A DNA stretch of 10,757 nucleotides from Rhizobium sp. Q54 (GTDB lineage Bacteria > Pseudomonadota > Alphaproteobacteria > Rhizobiales > Beijerinckiaceae): the NCBI GenBank assembly GCA_945901195.1, contig CAMDKB010000128.1, forward strand, positions 1 to 10,757. The letters are read 5' to 3'. Of this stretch, positions 1-6,411 are shown piece by piece; the stretch's first letter is position 1; each line of letters opens with the position of its first letter. The translations under genes and the position numbers were made by a program. The notes below the pieces were generated by a model that was not told the origin of the DNA, did no database searches, and saw only the letters and a program-made list of their open reading frames with translations.

Positions 1-375
1 GAGGTGCTGAAGAAACAGAAGCCGGATTTTTTCCAGATCGACTATTCCATGGTTGATCGAAATTCCGAGGAACGCCTTATCCCGGCAGCCAAAGACCTTG
101 GCGCGGCTGTGTTGACGAACCTGCCGTTTGGACGCGGCAAATTCTTTCAGAAGGTGCGGGGCAAGGCGCTACCCGAATGGGCTACGAAAGAGCTGGGAGT
201 AACGAGTTGGGCGCAATATTCGCTGAAATGGGCGCTCGGTAATCCCGGCGTGACCGCTGTCATTCCGGGAACCGACAAGGCCGAATTCATGGTCGATAAT
301 CTCAAAGCGGGCGCCGGACCGATGCCGGACGTCGCGATGCGCAATAAGATGGTGGAATATTTCGACGCCTTGTGA
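1..375 (+). CDS. Aldo/keto reductase, C-terminal part (5' end outside window)
   Basis: The reading frame is open from base 1 and ends at TGA 373-375, giving 124 residues. These match the C-terminal third of an NAD(P)H-dependent aldo/keto reductase (TIM barrel). Visible landmarks are the strand motif FFQIDYSMVDR, a loop LTNLPFGRGKFF, and the cofactor-phosphate binding region NPGVTAVIPGTDKAEFM, followed by a final helix. The catalytic Asp-Tyr-Lys-His residues lie upstream and cannot be checked, and the substrate cannot be told. The GTG at base 4 is inside conserved sequence and is not a real start. The gene converges on thiD with only 33 bp between the two stops, and no clear terminator is seen there. 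Confidence 0.88.
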   Translation, partial: EVLKKQKPDFFQIDYSMVDRNSEERLIPAAKDLGAAVLTNLPFGRGKFFQKVRGKALPEWATKELGVTSWAQYSLKWALGNPGVTAVIPGTDKAEFMVDNLKAGAGPMPDVAMRNKMVEYFDAL

Positions 376-408
376 GGGAGAGTGCAGGGGGGACTTCAGC
401 AATCCCTT

Positions 409-1209
409 CTACTTCCACCAGGCATGGAAATGATGCACTGGCCCGTGACCGTGACCCACGTCCAGTGCATCGGCGGCGATCAGCGCCTGTGTCAGATATC
501 CTTTTGCAGCGCCGACGGCATCGCGGAGCTCATGCCCCTTTGCCAGATAACATGCGATGGCTGACGATAGCGTACAGCCAGTGCCATGGGTGTTTTCGGT
601 ATCTACGCGCGGCGCCGAATAAATCTGCGACTGTCCGTCAAAGAAGAGCACATCTTCAGCATTTGCGCCGATGTGGTGGCCACCTTTGACAAGAACAGCG
701 CGCGCGCCGGTTTCCACAAGATCTCTGGCGACACGGGCAAGGCCCGGCGTATCCGTGCCAGTGCTGAAGCCTGAGAGCCTTTCAGCTTCCGGGACATTGG
801 GCGTGATGAGCGTGGCGATCGGAAAGAGATGTTTGCGCAGGGCTTCGACGACATCGGGAGCGCCGAGTGAATCGCCGCTGGTTGCGACCAATACAGGATC
901 CAGCACAATGTTTTTCGCACGATGCGCCTTCAGGCGATCAGCGACAGCTTCAGCGATTTCTCTGGACGCAAGCATGCCAATTTTCACTGCATCCACCCGT
1001 ATGTCTGCAAAGATCGCATCAATCTGCTGGCCAATAAATTCGGCCGGCGGAATATGCACGCCTGTCACGCCTTGCGTGTTCTGCGCGGTCAAAGCGGTGA
1101 TCACCGCCATGCCGTAACAGCCAAGCGCAGAAATGGTTTTCAGATCTGCCTGAATGCCTGCGCCGCCTGAAGGATCAGAGCCGGCGATGGAGAGTATATT
1201 TGCTATCAT
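409..1209 (-). CDS. thiD: Hydroxymethylpyrimidine/phosphomethylpyrimidine kinase ThiD
   Basis: This 266-aa protein phosphorylates 4-amino-5-hydroxymethyl-2-methylpyrimidine and then its monophosphate to HMP-PP, the pyrimidine half of thiamine, in the cytoplasm. It is full length for the ribokinase-like ThiD family. Diagnostic sequence includes the N-terminal LSIAGSDPSGGAGIQADLK (residues 6-24), the NTQGV segment near 44, VLDPVLVATSGD (102-113), LVKGGH (173-178) and the anion-hole/catalytic motif THGTGC (207-212, Cys212). The C-terminal GHGHGPVHHFH is also usual for ThiD, so its histidines should not be read as a zinc signature. The ATG start overlaps the stop of the upstream DUF2937-like gene by 4 bp (ATGA), so translation is probably coupled. 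No TPP riboswitch is visible upstream. Confidence 0.96.
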   Translation of the reverse strand: MIANILSIAGSDPSGGAGIQADLKTISALGCYGMAVITALTAQNTQGVTGVHIPPAEFIGQQIDAIFADIRVDAVKIGMLASREIAEAVADRLKAHRAKNIVLDPVLVATSGDSLGAPDVVEALRKHLFPIATLITPNVPEAERLSGFSTGTDTPGLARVARDLVETGARAVLVKGGHHIGANAEDVLFFDGQSQIYSAPRVDTENTHGTGCTLSSAIACYLAKGHELRDAVGAAKGYLTQALIAADALDVGHGHGPVHHFHAWWK

Positions 1210-1730
1210 GCAGTCGAGCCTCGTGATTTTACAACGGCAAGCCTGTGCCGCCTGCGGTTGAACGGCCAGCCCATCAAACGCCAGATTCCAAGTCCAGCAA
1301 AAAAGCCGGTGATGGCTGATACGATGCCCTCAAGAGTAGCAGGAACTGCGGGCTGGAAATCCTGCCAGGCGCTACCGGCGAGGGTCGAATCATAGTCGCG
1401 GGCCATGACCAGAATGCGATTGAAGGGGCCGGCGCTCTCGAATTTTTCCCGTTGCCTTGAAAGTCTGGCGGCGCGCACGTCGGTTTCGACAATACGTTGT
1501 CCGCGTTGCCTGATGAAGGGATCCTTATCCCCCGTCAGCTTGTCGATGCCTTGTGTGCGATTCATTTTATTGGAAAACGCGTCCTGATCGAATTCGGCAA
1601 GCATGCGGTTGAGTTCGTCCAGTGCGCCACCGAGGCGCTGGCGATATTGCTGGGAAAACTCAGGTAATTGCGATGTAAAGAGAGCGCTGATCAAGGCAAA
1701 GCCGATCCCGAGCCACCGCACAATGAACAT
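1206..1730 (-). CDS. DUF2937-like membrane protein
   Basis: This is a 174-aa protein of unknown function that resembles DUF2937 proteins in length, layout and the N-terminal SQLPEFSQQYRQRLGGALDE stretch. A hydrophobic segment at residues 4-20 is followed by a charged, probably helical stretch of about 100 residues rich in Arg, Asp and Glu. A second hydrophobic segment (about 133-153, IVSAITGFFAGLGIWRLMG) comes next, then a basic tail with RRRHR. This suggests two membrane anchors with the middle part on one side, probably the periplasm given the basic C-terminus. The ATG at 1730 has a purine-rich GGGAG about 9 bp upstream. The gene follows the WD40 gene by 50 bp and overlaps thiD by 4 bp. The family assignment is by memory of sequence character only. 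Confidence 0.72.
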   Translation of the reverse strand: MFIVRWLGIGFALISALFTSQLPEFSQQYRQRLGGALDELNRMLAEFDQDAFSNKMNRTQGIDKLTGDKDPFIRQRGQRIVETDVRAARLSRQREKFESAGPFNRILVMARDYDSTLAGSAWQDFQPAVPATLEGIVSAITGFFAGLGIWRLMGWPFNRRRHRLAVVKSRGSTA

Positions 1731-1742
1731 CGCCTAGCTCCC

Positions 1743-1764
1743 GTATCATACGCGTGGATGATAC
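1743..1764 (-). other. Hairpin in the gap between the WD40 and DUF2937-like genes
   Basis: A perfect 7-bp inverted repeat, GTATCAT and ATGATAC, encloses an 8-nt loop containing the palindrome ACGCGT. The stem can be extended by two C-G pairs if one base bulges. It lies 17 bp past the WD40 stop in the direction of transcription. No run of T follows on the minus strand, so it is not a standard intrinsic terminator. It could be an mRNA processing or stability element, or an operator ahead of the DUF2937-like gene. Confidence 0.4.
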
Positions 1765-1780
1765 CGGATTTGCCTTTGCT

Positions 1781-2809
1781 TTACACAGGCAAAGTCAACA
1801 TCCCGGCATCGCCGTTTTCTGCGCCAAACAGCAAGCGCTTGCCGTCGCTGTCCCAGACTAAAGCCGAAATTGCGGCGCGCTTGCGGCCCGTTGTCGGTGT
1901 GCCGTCAGGCGTGCGGCGCACCAGAAGTTCCGCGCTATCCGCCAGACGGCAGAGGAGGATCCAGCCGTCTTCATATCCCACAGCGAGGGCTGGAGATTTG
2001 GGATGAAAGGCAACCTGCGTGACCTTTGGTGCGCGCACGCCGCATTCCTTGGGCGCCTTGCCCATCGGCCCGTCCTTGGAATGGAACGGCCAGACAACGC
2101 AGGCGTCCGCGCCTGAAGTTGCCAGCCACTCGCCATCGCTCGACCATGAGAAAGAGCGCGTCTTCGACGGATAGCCGGTCATGCGCATGTCTTTCTTGTC
2201 GGAAATGCGCCAGCCGTGCAGCGAATTTTCCTGCATGGATGAAACGGCAAATTGTCCGTCGCGCGAAATGATGACGTCCAGATGCGATCCGGCCCATTTC
2301 AATGTTTCGGGTTCGCCAACTATGTTGGGAAACCACAGAGACAGGCCATTGTAATGGGCCATCGCCACACGATAGCCCTTTGGCATGAAGGCGAGACCGC
2401 GTACGCTGGAGGGCGCTTCAAAGCTTTTTACGACGCCCTTGGCATCGCGGGCGCGCACCTGTTTTGCGACGGACCATGCGATTGCGCCATCTTCGCGCAG
2501 GGCGATGGCGTCAATCCATTTGCCGCCCTCGTTGGCGACTTCCTGGGTGGTCCCCGCAGCACTTGTCAGGAAAATGCGGCCATCGTCGCCGCCGGTCACG
2601 ATTAGGCGCGAGTCGGAAGCTGTGACGAGAATTGCGGCGTCAGGGTGGACTGCAATGCGGCGGTTGTTCCCGGCTGCAAAAACGATCTCGCCGTTCGCAA
2701 GCGCAAACGCTGGCGCGCCCTCCAGAAAAGCAGCGGCTACAACATGATCGCCCGCTGCGATGTCCTCGACGTGTGAGGTGAGAGACTTGTCATAATCCAG
2801 ATCGTTCAC
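1781..2809 (-). CDS. WD40-repeat beta-propeller protein, cytoplasmic
   Basis: This is a 342-aa protein starting with GTG at 2809, which overlaps the stop of the preceding gene as GTGA. The frame stays open for 35 more codons upstream, but those lie wholly inside the previous gene and read as low-complexity shadow sequence, so GTG is the better start. Degenerate WD40/propeller repeats run throughout, each with a hydrophobic strand, a small-residue turn and an Asp or Asn turn. Examples are RLIVTGGDDGRIFLTS, YRVAMAHYNGLSLWFP, GEWLATSGADACVVWPF and ALAVGYEDGWILLCRL. About seven blades fit the length. There is no signal peptide or membrane segment, so a cytoplasmic scaffold is likely. WD40 domains usually bind proteins, and the obvious candidate partners are the CobW GTPase and the 139-aa protein encoded immediately upstream. 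No catalytic motif is seen. It should not be confused with AztD, an exported propeller-type zinc chaperone. Confidence 0.82.
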   Translation of the reverse strand: MNDLDYDKSLTSHVEDIAAGDHVVAAAFLEGAPAFALANGEIVFAAGNNRRIAVHPDAAILVTASDSRLIVTGGDDGRIFLTSAAGTTQEVANEGGKWIDAIALREDGAIAWSVAKQVRARDAKGVVKSFEAPSSVRGLAFMPKGYRVAMAHYNGLSLWFPNIVGEPETLKWAGSHLDVIISRDGQFAVSSMQENSLHGWRISDKKDMRMTGYPSKTRSFSWSSDGEWLATSGADACVVWPFHSKDGPMGKAPKECGVRAPKVTQVAFHPKSPALAVGYEDGWILLCRLADSAELLVRRTPDGTPTTGRKRAAISALVWDSDGKRLLFGAENGDAGMLTLPV

Positions 2810-3225
2810 AAATCGTCCTCGCTCGTCGGCGACGCTTGCGCCCGGAAGGGATAATGCGTCACATTCATTTCTATGCCGGCATCGCCCAGAACGCCCATGA
2901 ATTCGGGCGACCATATGGTGACGATACGTTCCTCGTCTGCATCAAACATCAGGCCCACATCGAGAAAGATCCTTCGCGGCATTTCTTTCCCGTGTAGCGG
3001 CGATTTTTCGCTGTTCAGCATTCTTTCGAGCCGGGAACCCAGCCAGAGGCCGAGGCTCTGCGTATTCATCTCACTATCTTCGGGTGTCAGATTGTAGAAG
3101 AAACTCAGCGATCCATCGCGAATTTCCTCAACCTTTACGGGCGGATTTGGAAGAAGCGGCGGCGCGCCACTCCAGCCGTGGATATCCAAACGCAGTATGA
3201 TCCCAATGACGACCGGCTCAGCCAC
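2806..3225 (-). CDS. Unrecognised 139-aa protein in the cobW-WD40 unit
   Basis: I do not recognise the family. The coding call rests on position: the GTG start lies 3 bp after the cobW stop, and the gene's stop overlaps the GTG of the WD40 gene (GTGA), so it fills the interval exactly. The protein begins with a hydrophobic beta-like stretch (VVIGIILRLDIHGW, residues 5-18), then a Pro-rich turn, and has further likely strands at RRIFLDVGLMF and ERIVTIWSPEF. It has an acidic end (SEDDL), no cysteine, few histidines, no signal peptide and no transmembrane helix. It looks like a small soluble alpha/beta cytoplasmic protein. No strong ribosome-binding site precedes it, which fits translational coupling to cobW. 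It may be an adaptor between the GTPase and the propeller; that is inference. Confidence 0.75.
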   Translation of the reverse strand: MAEPVVIGIILRLDIHGWSGAPPLLPNPPVKVEEIRDGSLSFFYNLTPEDSEMNTQSLGLWLGSRLERMLNSEKSPLHGKEMPRRIFLDVGLMFDADEERIVTIWSPEFMGVLGDAGIEMNVTHYPFRAQASPTSEDDL

Positions 3226-3228
3226 GGC

Positions 3229-4269
3229 TTAGTGCTGCGGTTCAACGGCGCAGGCCATGAAGCCGCTGCGCAGGGATTCCTCATTGAGATTGCGGCCGAT
3301 GAAAACGATCTTGCACTGGCGTTTCTCGCCGGGCTTCCAATCACGCTGGAGGTCGCCGTCGAGGATCATGTGCACACCCTGAAAGACAAAGCGCTTGGGC
3401 TCATCCTTGAATGAAAGAATGCCTTTCGAGCGCAGGATATTCGGCCCTTCCTTCTGGGTAATCAGATTGATCCAGGGCATGAACCGGTGCGGATCCACGT
3501 CGCCGTCGATCTGGAAGGCGACAGATTGCATTTCCTCGTCATGATAGTGCTTGAGGCCATGGCCGTGGTCGTGATCATGCCCGTGGCTGTGATCATGATG
3601 GTCGTGATCATCCACTTCAAGGAAGGCTGGTTCCACTTCAAGAATGCGGTCGAGATCAAATGCATTGCGGCCCAGCACGGCTGAGAGCGGCACTTCGCAA
3701 CGGTTCGTCTTGTGCAGGACGGCATAGGGGTTGATCGCGCGAATCCGCGCTTCCACTTCGCGCAATTCCTCGGGGGTCACCAGGTCAATCTTGTTGAGCA
3801 GGATGACGTCGGCGAAGGCGATCTGGTTCTTGGCTTCGGGGGCATCGCGCAGGCGGTCTGAAAGCCATTTGGCGTCGGCCACCGTGACGACCGCGTCCAG
3901 CCGGGCCTGCTCCTGCACGTCCTGATCGACAAAAAATGTCTGCGCCACAGGGGCGGGATCGGCAAGGCCCGTAGTCTCGACGATGATCGCGTCGAACTTG
4001 CCACGGCGTTTCATCAGCCCTTCCATGATGCGGATGAGATCGCCGCGCACGGTGCAGCAGATGCAACCGTTGTTCATCTCGAACACTTCTTCGTCAGCGC
4101 CGACGACCAGATCATTGTCGATCCCGATCTCGCCAAACTCATTGACGATGACCGCGAATTTGTGGCCGTGGTCTTCGGAGAGAATTCGGTTGAGAAGCGT
4201 TGTCTTGCCCGCACCGAGATAGCCTGTCAGCACGGTTACGGGAATTTTGTCGGATGTGGACTCGGTCAT
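3229..4269 (-). CDS. CobW/COG0523-family zinc metallochaperone GTPase with His-rich loop
   Basis: This 346-aa G3E P-loop GTPase is of the CobW/YeiR/ZigA/ZNG1 type, proteins that bind zinc and use GTP hydrolysis to deliver it to client enzymes. Visible motifs are Walker A GYLGAGKTT (16-24), the metal-binding CICC motif (Cys69, Cys71, Cys72) in NNGCICCTVRGDL, the switch region VETTGLADP (97-105) and the NKID guanine-specificity motif (159-162). A histidine-rich linker at about 222-243 holds 11 His alternating mainly with Asp and Gly. A CobW C-terminal domain follows, with FVFQGVHMILDG. The frame opens at a TTG at 4275, but I chose the ATG six bases later because an AGG lies 7 bp before it. It heads the tight 139-aa/WD40 unit. 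The nearby znu genes argue for zinc rather than cobalamin synthesis, since no cob genes are present. Confidence 0.93.
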   Translation of the reverse strand: MTESTSDKIPVTVLTGYLGAGKTTLLNRILSEDHGHKFAVIVNEFGEIGIDNDLVVGADEEVFEMNNGCICCTVRGDLIRIMEGLMKRRGKFDAIIVETTGLADPAPVAQTFFVDQDVQEQARLDAVVTVADAKWLSDRLRDAPEAKNQIAFADVILLNKIDLVTPEELREVEARIRAINPYAVLHKTNRCEVPLSAVLGRNAFDLDRILEVEPAFLEVDDHDHHDHSHGHDHDHGHGLKHYHDEEMQSVAFQIDGDVDPHRFMPWINLITQKEGPNILRSKGILSFKDEPKRFVFQGVHMILDGDLQRDWKPGEKRQCKIVFIGRNLNEESLRSGFMACAVEPQH

Positions 4270-4521
4270 TGCCAAACCTGAATGTTGTTGCGGGTGGAAC
4301 AGGGTCCGCCCTTTCGGGCTCCCTTATATTGGGAAGCGGGGCCAAGATGTAAGTGTTTTTTGATCGGGAAATATTTGGGGATGGCAGGGGCAGAGGTCCG
4401 AGTAGGCGATAAGCGGGCGTTGCGGGCTTTTCCCAAGCCAATCAGGTTTTCGTAGCACTGGCAGCAGGAGCAGGTCTTTCGGACGCAAGCACCTGCGGGG
4501 CAACTTGCGGGATCCAGCGGT
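4270..4521. other. Intergenic gap between znuB and cobW, no gene seen
   Basis: These 252 bp separate the permease stop from the cobW start. Frames crossing it carry no recognisable protein and look like shadows. A small GC hairpin, GCCC-TTTC-GGGC, is at 4308-4319, 39 bp before cobW. A possible but poor minus-strand promoter is TTACAT (4352-4347), 18 bp, TATAAG (4328-4323). I searched for the GTTATA-n-TATAAC Zur pattern and found none, so zinc control of cobW is not supported here. No good intrinsic terminator follows znuB, and read-through into cobW is possible. Confidence 0.5.
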
Positions 4522-5388
4522 TCAAGCTTCCAGATGCCACCTTGGCCTGAGCAGGCGTATCAACCCGCTCGACCGGCCAAACAGCAGCGACAGTAGGTAA
4601 ATTCCGCCGCAGACCAGAATGATGACCGGCCCTGAGGGCACACCGGCCTTGTAGGAAATCACCAGCCCCAGATAGCTCGCTACAATTCCTATCCCCATGG
4701 CGATAGCGATGGCGAGCGTCACATCGGCGACCCAGAGTCGGGCGGCAGCGGCTGGAAGCATCATGATGCCGACAGCAAGCAAGGTTCCCAGCGCGTGAAA
4801 GCCGCCGACCAGATTTAGTACGACGAGGCAGAGAAAAATGAGTTGGGTCGGCGCACCGGCGCCGCTGACAGAGGCCAGAAAGCCGGGGTCCAGCGTCTCC
4901 ATCACGAGCGGCCGATAGAGCAGGGCGAAAATGAATAGCGTGAGCGTGCTGATCGCCGCCAGAAGCAACAGTGTTGCATCGTCGAGCGCCAGTACGGAGC
5001 CAAATAACAGATGCAACAGATCGACGTTGGAGCCACGCAATGACACGATGGTGACGCCCAGCGCCAGAGAGATCAGGTAAAAGGCCGCCAGCGTGGCATC
5101 TTCGCGCAAGGCCGTGAACCGCGCGACTGCGCCTGAGGCCAGGGCCACCACAATGCCCGCGATCAATCCGCCGGCCGTCATGGCGCCAAGCGAAAGCCCG
5201 GCCAGGAGATAGCCAATGGCGGCGCCGGGCAGGATGGCGTGAGCCATCGCATCGCCGGTCAGAGACATGCGTCTGAGCATCAGGAAGACGCCCACGGGCG
5301 CGCCGGCCATCGACAGCGCGATAGAGCCGACCAGAGCCCGGCGCATGAATTCGAATTCCACGAAAGGTGAGATCAGGTTTTCAAACAT
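4522..5388 (-). CDS. znuB: Zinc ABC transporter permease (ZnuB-like, ABC-3 family)
   Basis: This 288-aa inner-membrane permease belongs to the ABC-3 (cluster 9, Zn/Mn/Fe) family and forms the channel of the importer. The sequence is hydrophobic almost throughout, with about 8-9 likely membrane helices. The family's hallmark region is present: MRRMSLTGDAMAHAILPGAA contains the SxxGDxxAHxxLPG pattern near residues 41-53. Later conserved stretches include GGFHALGTLLAVGIMMLPAAAARL, which matches the usual GxLLxxxLLxxPAAxA pattern. The ATG at 5388 lies two bases after the ATPase stop (TGATCATG). An earlier in-frame ATG at 5409 lies within the ATPase gene and is less likely. The family also contains manganese permeases; zinc is inferred from the Zur boxes and the CobW neighbour. 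In many alphaproteobacteria zur follows znuB, but it does not here. Confidence 0.93.
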   Translation of the reverse strand: MFENLISPFVEFEFMRRALVGSIALSMAGAPVGVFLMLRRMSLTGDAMAHAILPGAAIGYLLAGLSLGAMTAGGLIAGIVVALASGAVARFTALREDATLAAFYLISLALGVTIVSLRGSNVDLLHLLFGSVLALDDATLLLLAAISTLTLFIFALLYRPLVMETLDPGFLASVSGAGAPTQLIFLCLVVLNLVGGFHALGTLLAVGIMMLPAAAARLWVADVTLAIAIAMGIGIVASYLGLVISYKAGVPSGPVIILVCGGIYLLSLLFGRSSGLIRLLRPRWHLEA

Positions 5389-5390
5389 GA

Positions 5391-6131
5391 TCAGGCCACC
5401 CGCTCGCATTCCAGCGCTTCGCGATCAAAGGCTTCGCAGATACGTCGGGCTTTCAGCAGGTTCTCGGCGCTCAGGGCATCGCTGGTGCCGCACCAGGCGA
5501 CCTTTTCACGTGCGAGAAGAAGGGTATGGGGAAAATGGGCGCGCACCATTTCAAAATCATGCAAGACGGCTATCACTGTGCGTTTCTCATGGTGCCAGCG
5601 TCCCACCACATCCAGCAAGTCCTGCATGGTCTTGGCGTCTATTGCGGTGAAGGGTTCGTCGAGCAGGATGATGGGTGAATCCTGCAGCAGCAAACGTGCA
5701 AACAGCATGCGTTGCATCTGGCCGCCTGAAAGGGTGGCAATGGTGCGGTCTTCAAAACCGGTCAGCCCGACAGCGGCAATGGCGTCGAAGACTCTCTGGC
5801 GTTTATCACGCCCGATACCGCCAAAAAGGCCCGCAGCGCGCCAATAACCCATAGAGACCATGTCGAAAACGCTGATGGGGAAGGACCGGTCGATCTCGGC
5901 CGCCTGTGGCAGATAGGCGATGTCGCGCGCAGCAAAGCCGCCGCGTTCAATCTTGCCGCCGATGGGTTTCAACACGCCGGCGATGCCTTTCAGCAGTGTT
6001 GATTTGCCCGCGCCGTTAGGACCGCAGACGGCAAGAAGCGCGCCCTGTTCGACCTCTCCGTCAAGATGATGAACTGCGGGATGGCGATCGTAGCCAAGGG
6101 TCAGATCTCGAAAGCGGAGGGCCGCGCTCAT
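5391..6131 (-). CDS. znuC: Zinc ABC transporter ATP-binding protein (ZnuC-like)
   Basis: This 246-aa ATPase powers the importer at the cytoplasmic face of the permease. All nucleotide-binding motifs are intact: Walker A GPNGAGKS (37-44), Q-loop YLPQ (Gln76), signature LSGGQ (134-138), Walker B ILLDEP (155-160, catalytic Glu159) and switch His191 in VLHDFE. Length and motif spacing are typical of the cluster 9 metal family. The frame is open 69 bp further upstream, but I place the start at ATG 6131: it is preceded by GGTGGG at a suitable distance, gives a normal N-terminus (SAALRFRDLTLGYD), and overlaps the stop of the small His-rich gene as ATGA. Its own stop lies just before the permease start, so the three genes form one translationally coupled operon. 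Confidence 0.95.
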   Translation of the reverse strand: MSAALRFRDLTLGYDRHPAVHHLDGEVEQGALLAVCGPNGAGKSTLLKGIAGVLKPIGGKIERGGFAARDIAYLPQAAEIDRSFPISVFDMVSMGYWRAAGLFGGIGRDKRQRVFDAIAAVGLTGFEDRTIATLSGGQMQRMLFARLLLQDSPIILLDEPFTAIDAKTMQDLLDVVGRWHHEKRTVIAVLHDFEMVRAHFPHTLLLAREKVAWCGTSDALSAENLLKARRICEAFDREALECERVA

Positions 6132-6331
6132 GATATTGCCCACCAGACTGCCAGCCACAGCGCCGCACTCAATGCCAGGGCTCCGCCTAGACGCTCCCAT
6201 GCCGAAAGCCTCAACAGGGAAAAGGCCGGGTGAGCCGGGCGCGCGGGAACAATCACCGAAGGAGCGTGAGAGTGCCCCTGATGATGTTCGCGTGAATGGC
6301 TGTGCTCACCGCCCGGATGAAGGTTGGACAT
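6128..6331 (-). CDS. 67-aa His-rich single-pass membrane microprotein, first gene of the znuCB operon
   Basis: I do not recognise this as a named family. The 67-residue product has a hydrophilic N-terminus with seven His in the first 22 residues (positions 5, 10, 12, 16, 17, 20, 22, including EHSHSREHHQGHSH). A Pro/Arg linker with His34 follows, then one clear membrane helix at about 48-66 (LGGALALSAALWLAVWWAI) running to the C-terminus. Coding support comes from this composition and from the ATGA overlap of its stop with the znuC start. The ATG at 6331 is preferred because an in-frame ATG at 6349 lies at the edge of the upstream Zur box. No clear ribosome-binding site precedes 6331. A zinc-binding membrane-tethered accessory to ZnuB or ZnuA is plausible. 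Arg31, Arg41 and Arg47 before the helix suggest a cytoplasmic N-terminus, which would instead favour zinc reception after import. Function is inference. Confidence 0.72.
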   Translation of the reverse strand: MSNLHPGGEHSHSREHHQGHSHAPSVIVPARPAHPAFSLLRLSAWERLGGALALSAALWLAVWWAIS

Positions 6332-6334
6332 CTT

Positions 6335-6347
6335 GTAACAATATAAC
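6335..6347. promoter_or_regulatory. Zur box 1 (imperfect), at the znuCB-side start
   Basis: The sequence GTAACA-A-TATAAC matches the Zur operator core GTTATA-n-TATAAC at 11 of 13 positions. The TATAAC-side half is perfect and continues with AT as in the longer consensus. It ends 3 bp before the ATG of the His-rich microprotein gene and overlaps the predicted minus-strand -10 box, so bound Zur would block transcription of the znuCB operon. Confidence 0.75.
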
Positions 6348-6367
6348 ATGGCACACTAAATTGCCAG
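6340..6367 (-). promoter_or_regulatory. Candidate promoter for the microprotein-znuC-znuB operon
   Basis: On the minus strand, CTGGCA (6367-6362) and TATATT (6345-6340) are separated by 16 bp and match sigma-70 hexamers at 4/6 and 5/6 positions. The -10 lies inside Zur box 1. Transcription would begin near 6333, giving an almost leaderless mRNA for the ATG at 6331. That fits the absence of a Shine-Dalgarno sequence. Confidence 0.45.
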
Positions 6368-6381
6368 TCATGCCGTAAAGG

Positions 6382-6411
6382 TTGACTTGAAGTTTTTTGA
6401 TACGTTATAAT
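6382..6411 (+). promoter_or_regulatory. Promoter for the exported-protein/znuA operon
   Basis: TTGACT (6382-6387) and a perfect TATAAT (6406-6411) are separated by 18 bp, a near-consensus sigma-70 promoter. The TATAAT lies wholly within Zur box 2, so repression should be direct. Transcription would start near 6418, giving a leader of about 16 nt that carries the ACGGAG ribosome-binding site. Confidence 0.75.

Noticed and set aside
544..560. ATAACATG resembling a Zur half-site
   Set aside because: It is a single half-site inside the thiD coding sequence with no matching second half.
1781..2809. WD40 protein as an AztD-type zinc chaperone
   Set aside because: AztD is exported and has His-rich metal sites. 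This protein has no signal peptide and few His, so only the propeller fold is shared.
2810..2914. 35-codon N-terminal extension of the WD40 protein
   Set aside because: It lies wholly inside the 139-aa gene in another frame, is Arg/Cys-rich without propeller character, and the GTGA overlap gives a better start.
3541..3606. Repetitive GTGATCATG-like DNA in cobW, possibly a nucleotide repeat element
   Set aside because: It is simply the DNA encoding the His/Asp/Gly-rich loop of the CobW protein; alternating CAT/CAC and GAT/GGC codons make it look repetitive.
4276..4440. Possible Zur box upstream of cobW
   Set aside because: ATGTTGTTGC and CTTATATTGG share a few bases with the operator, but neither forms the GTTATA-n-TATAAC palindrome.
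4139..4441. Minus-strand 100-codon frame extending from cobW into the gap
   Set aside because: It overlaps the Walker A end of cobW in another frame, is Pro/Arg-rich, and shows no family resemblance or start signal.
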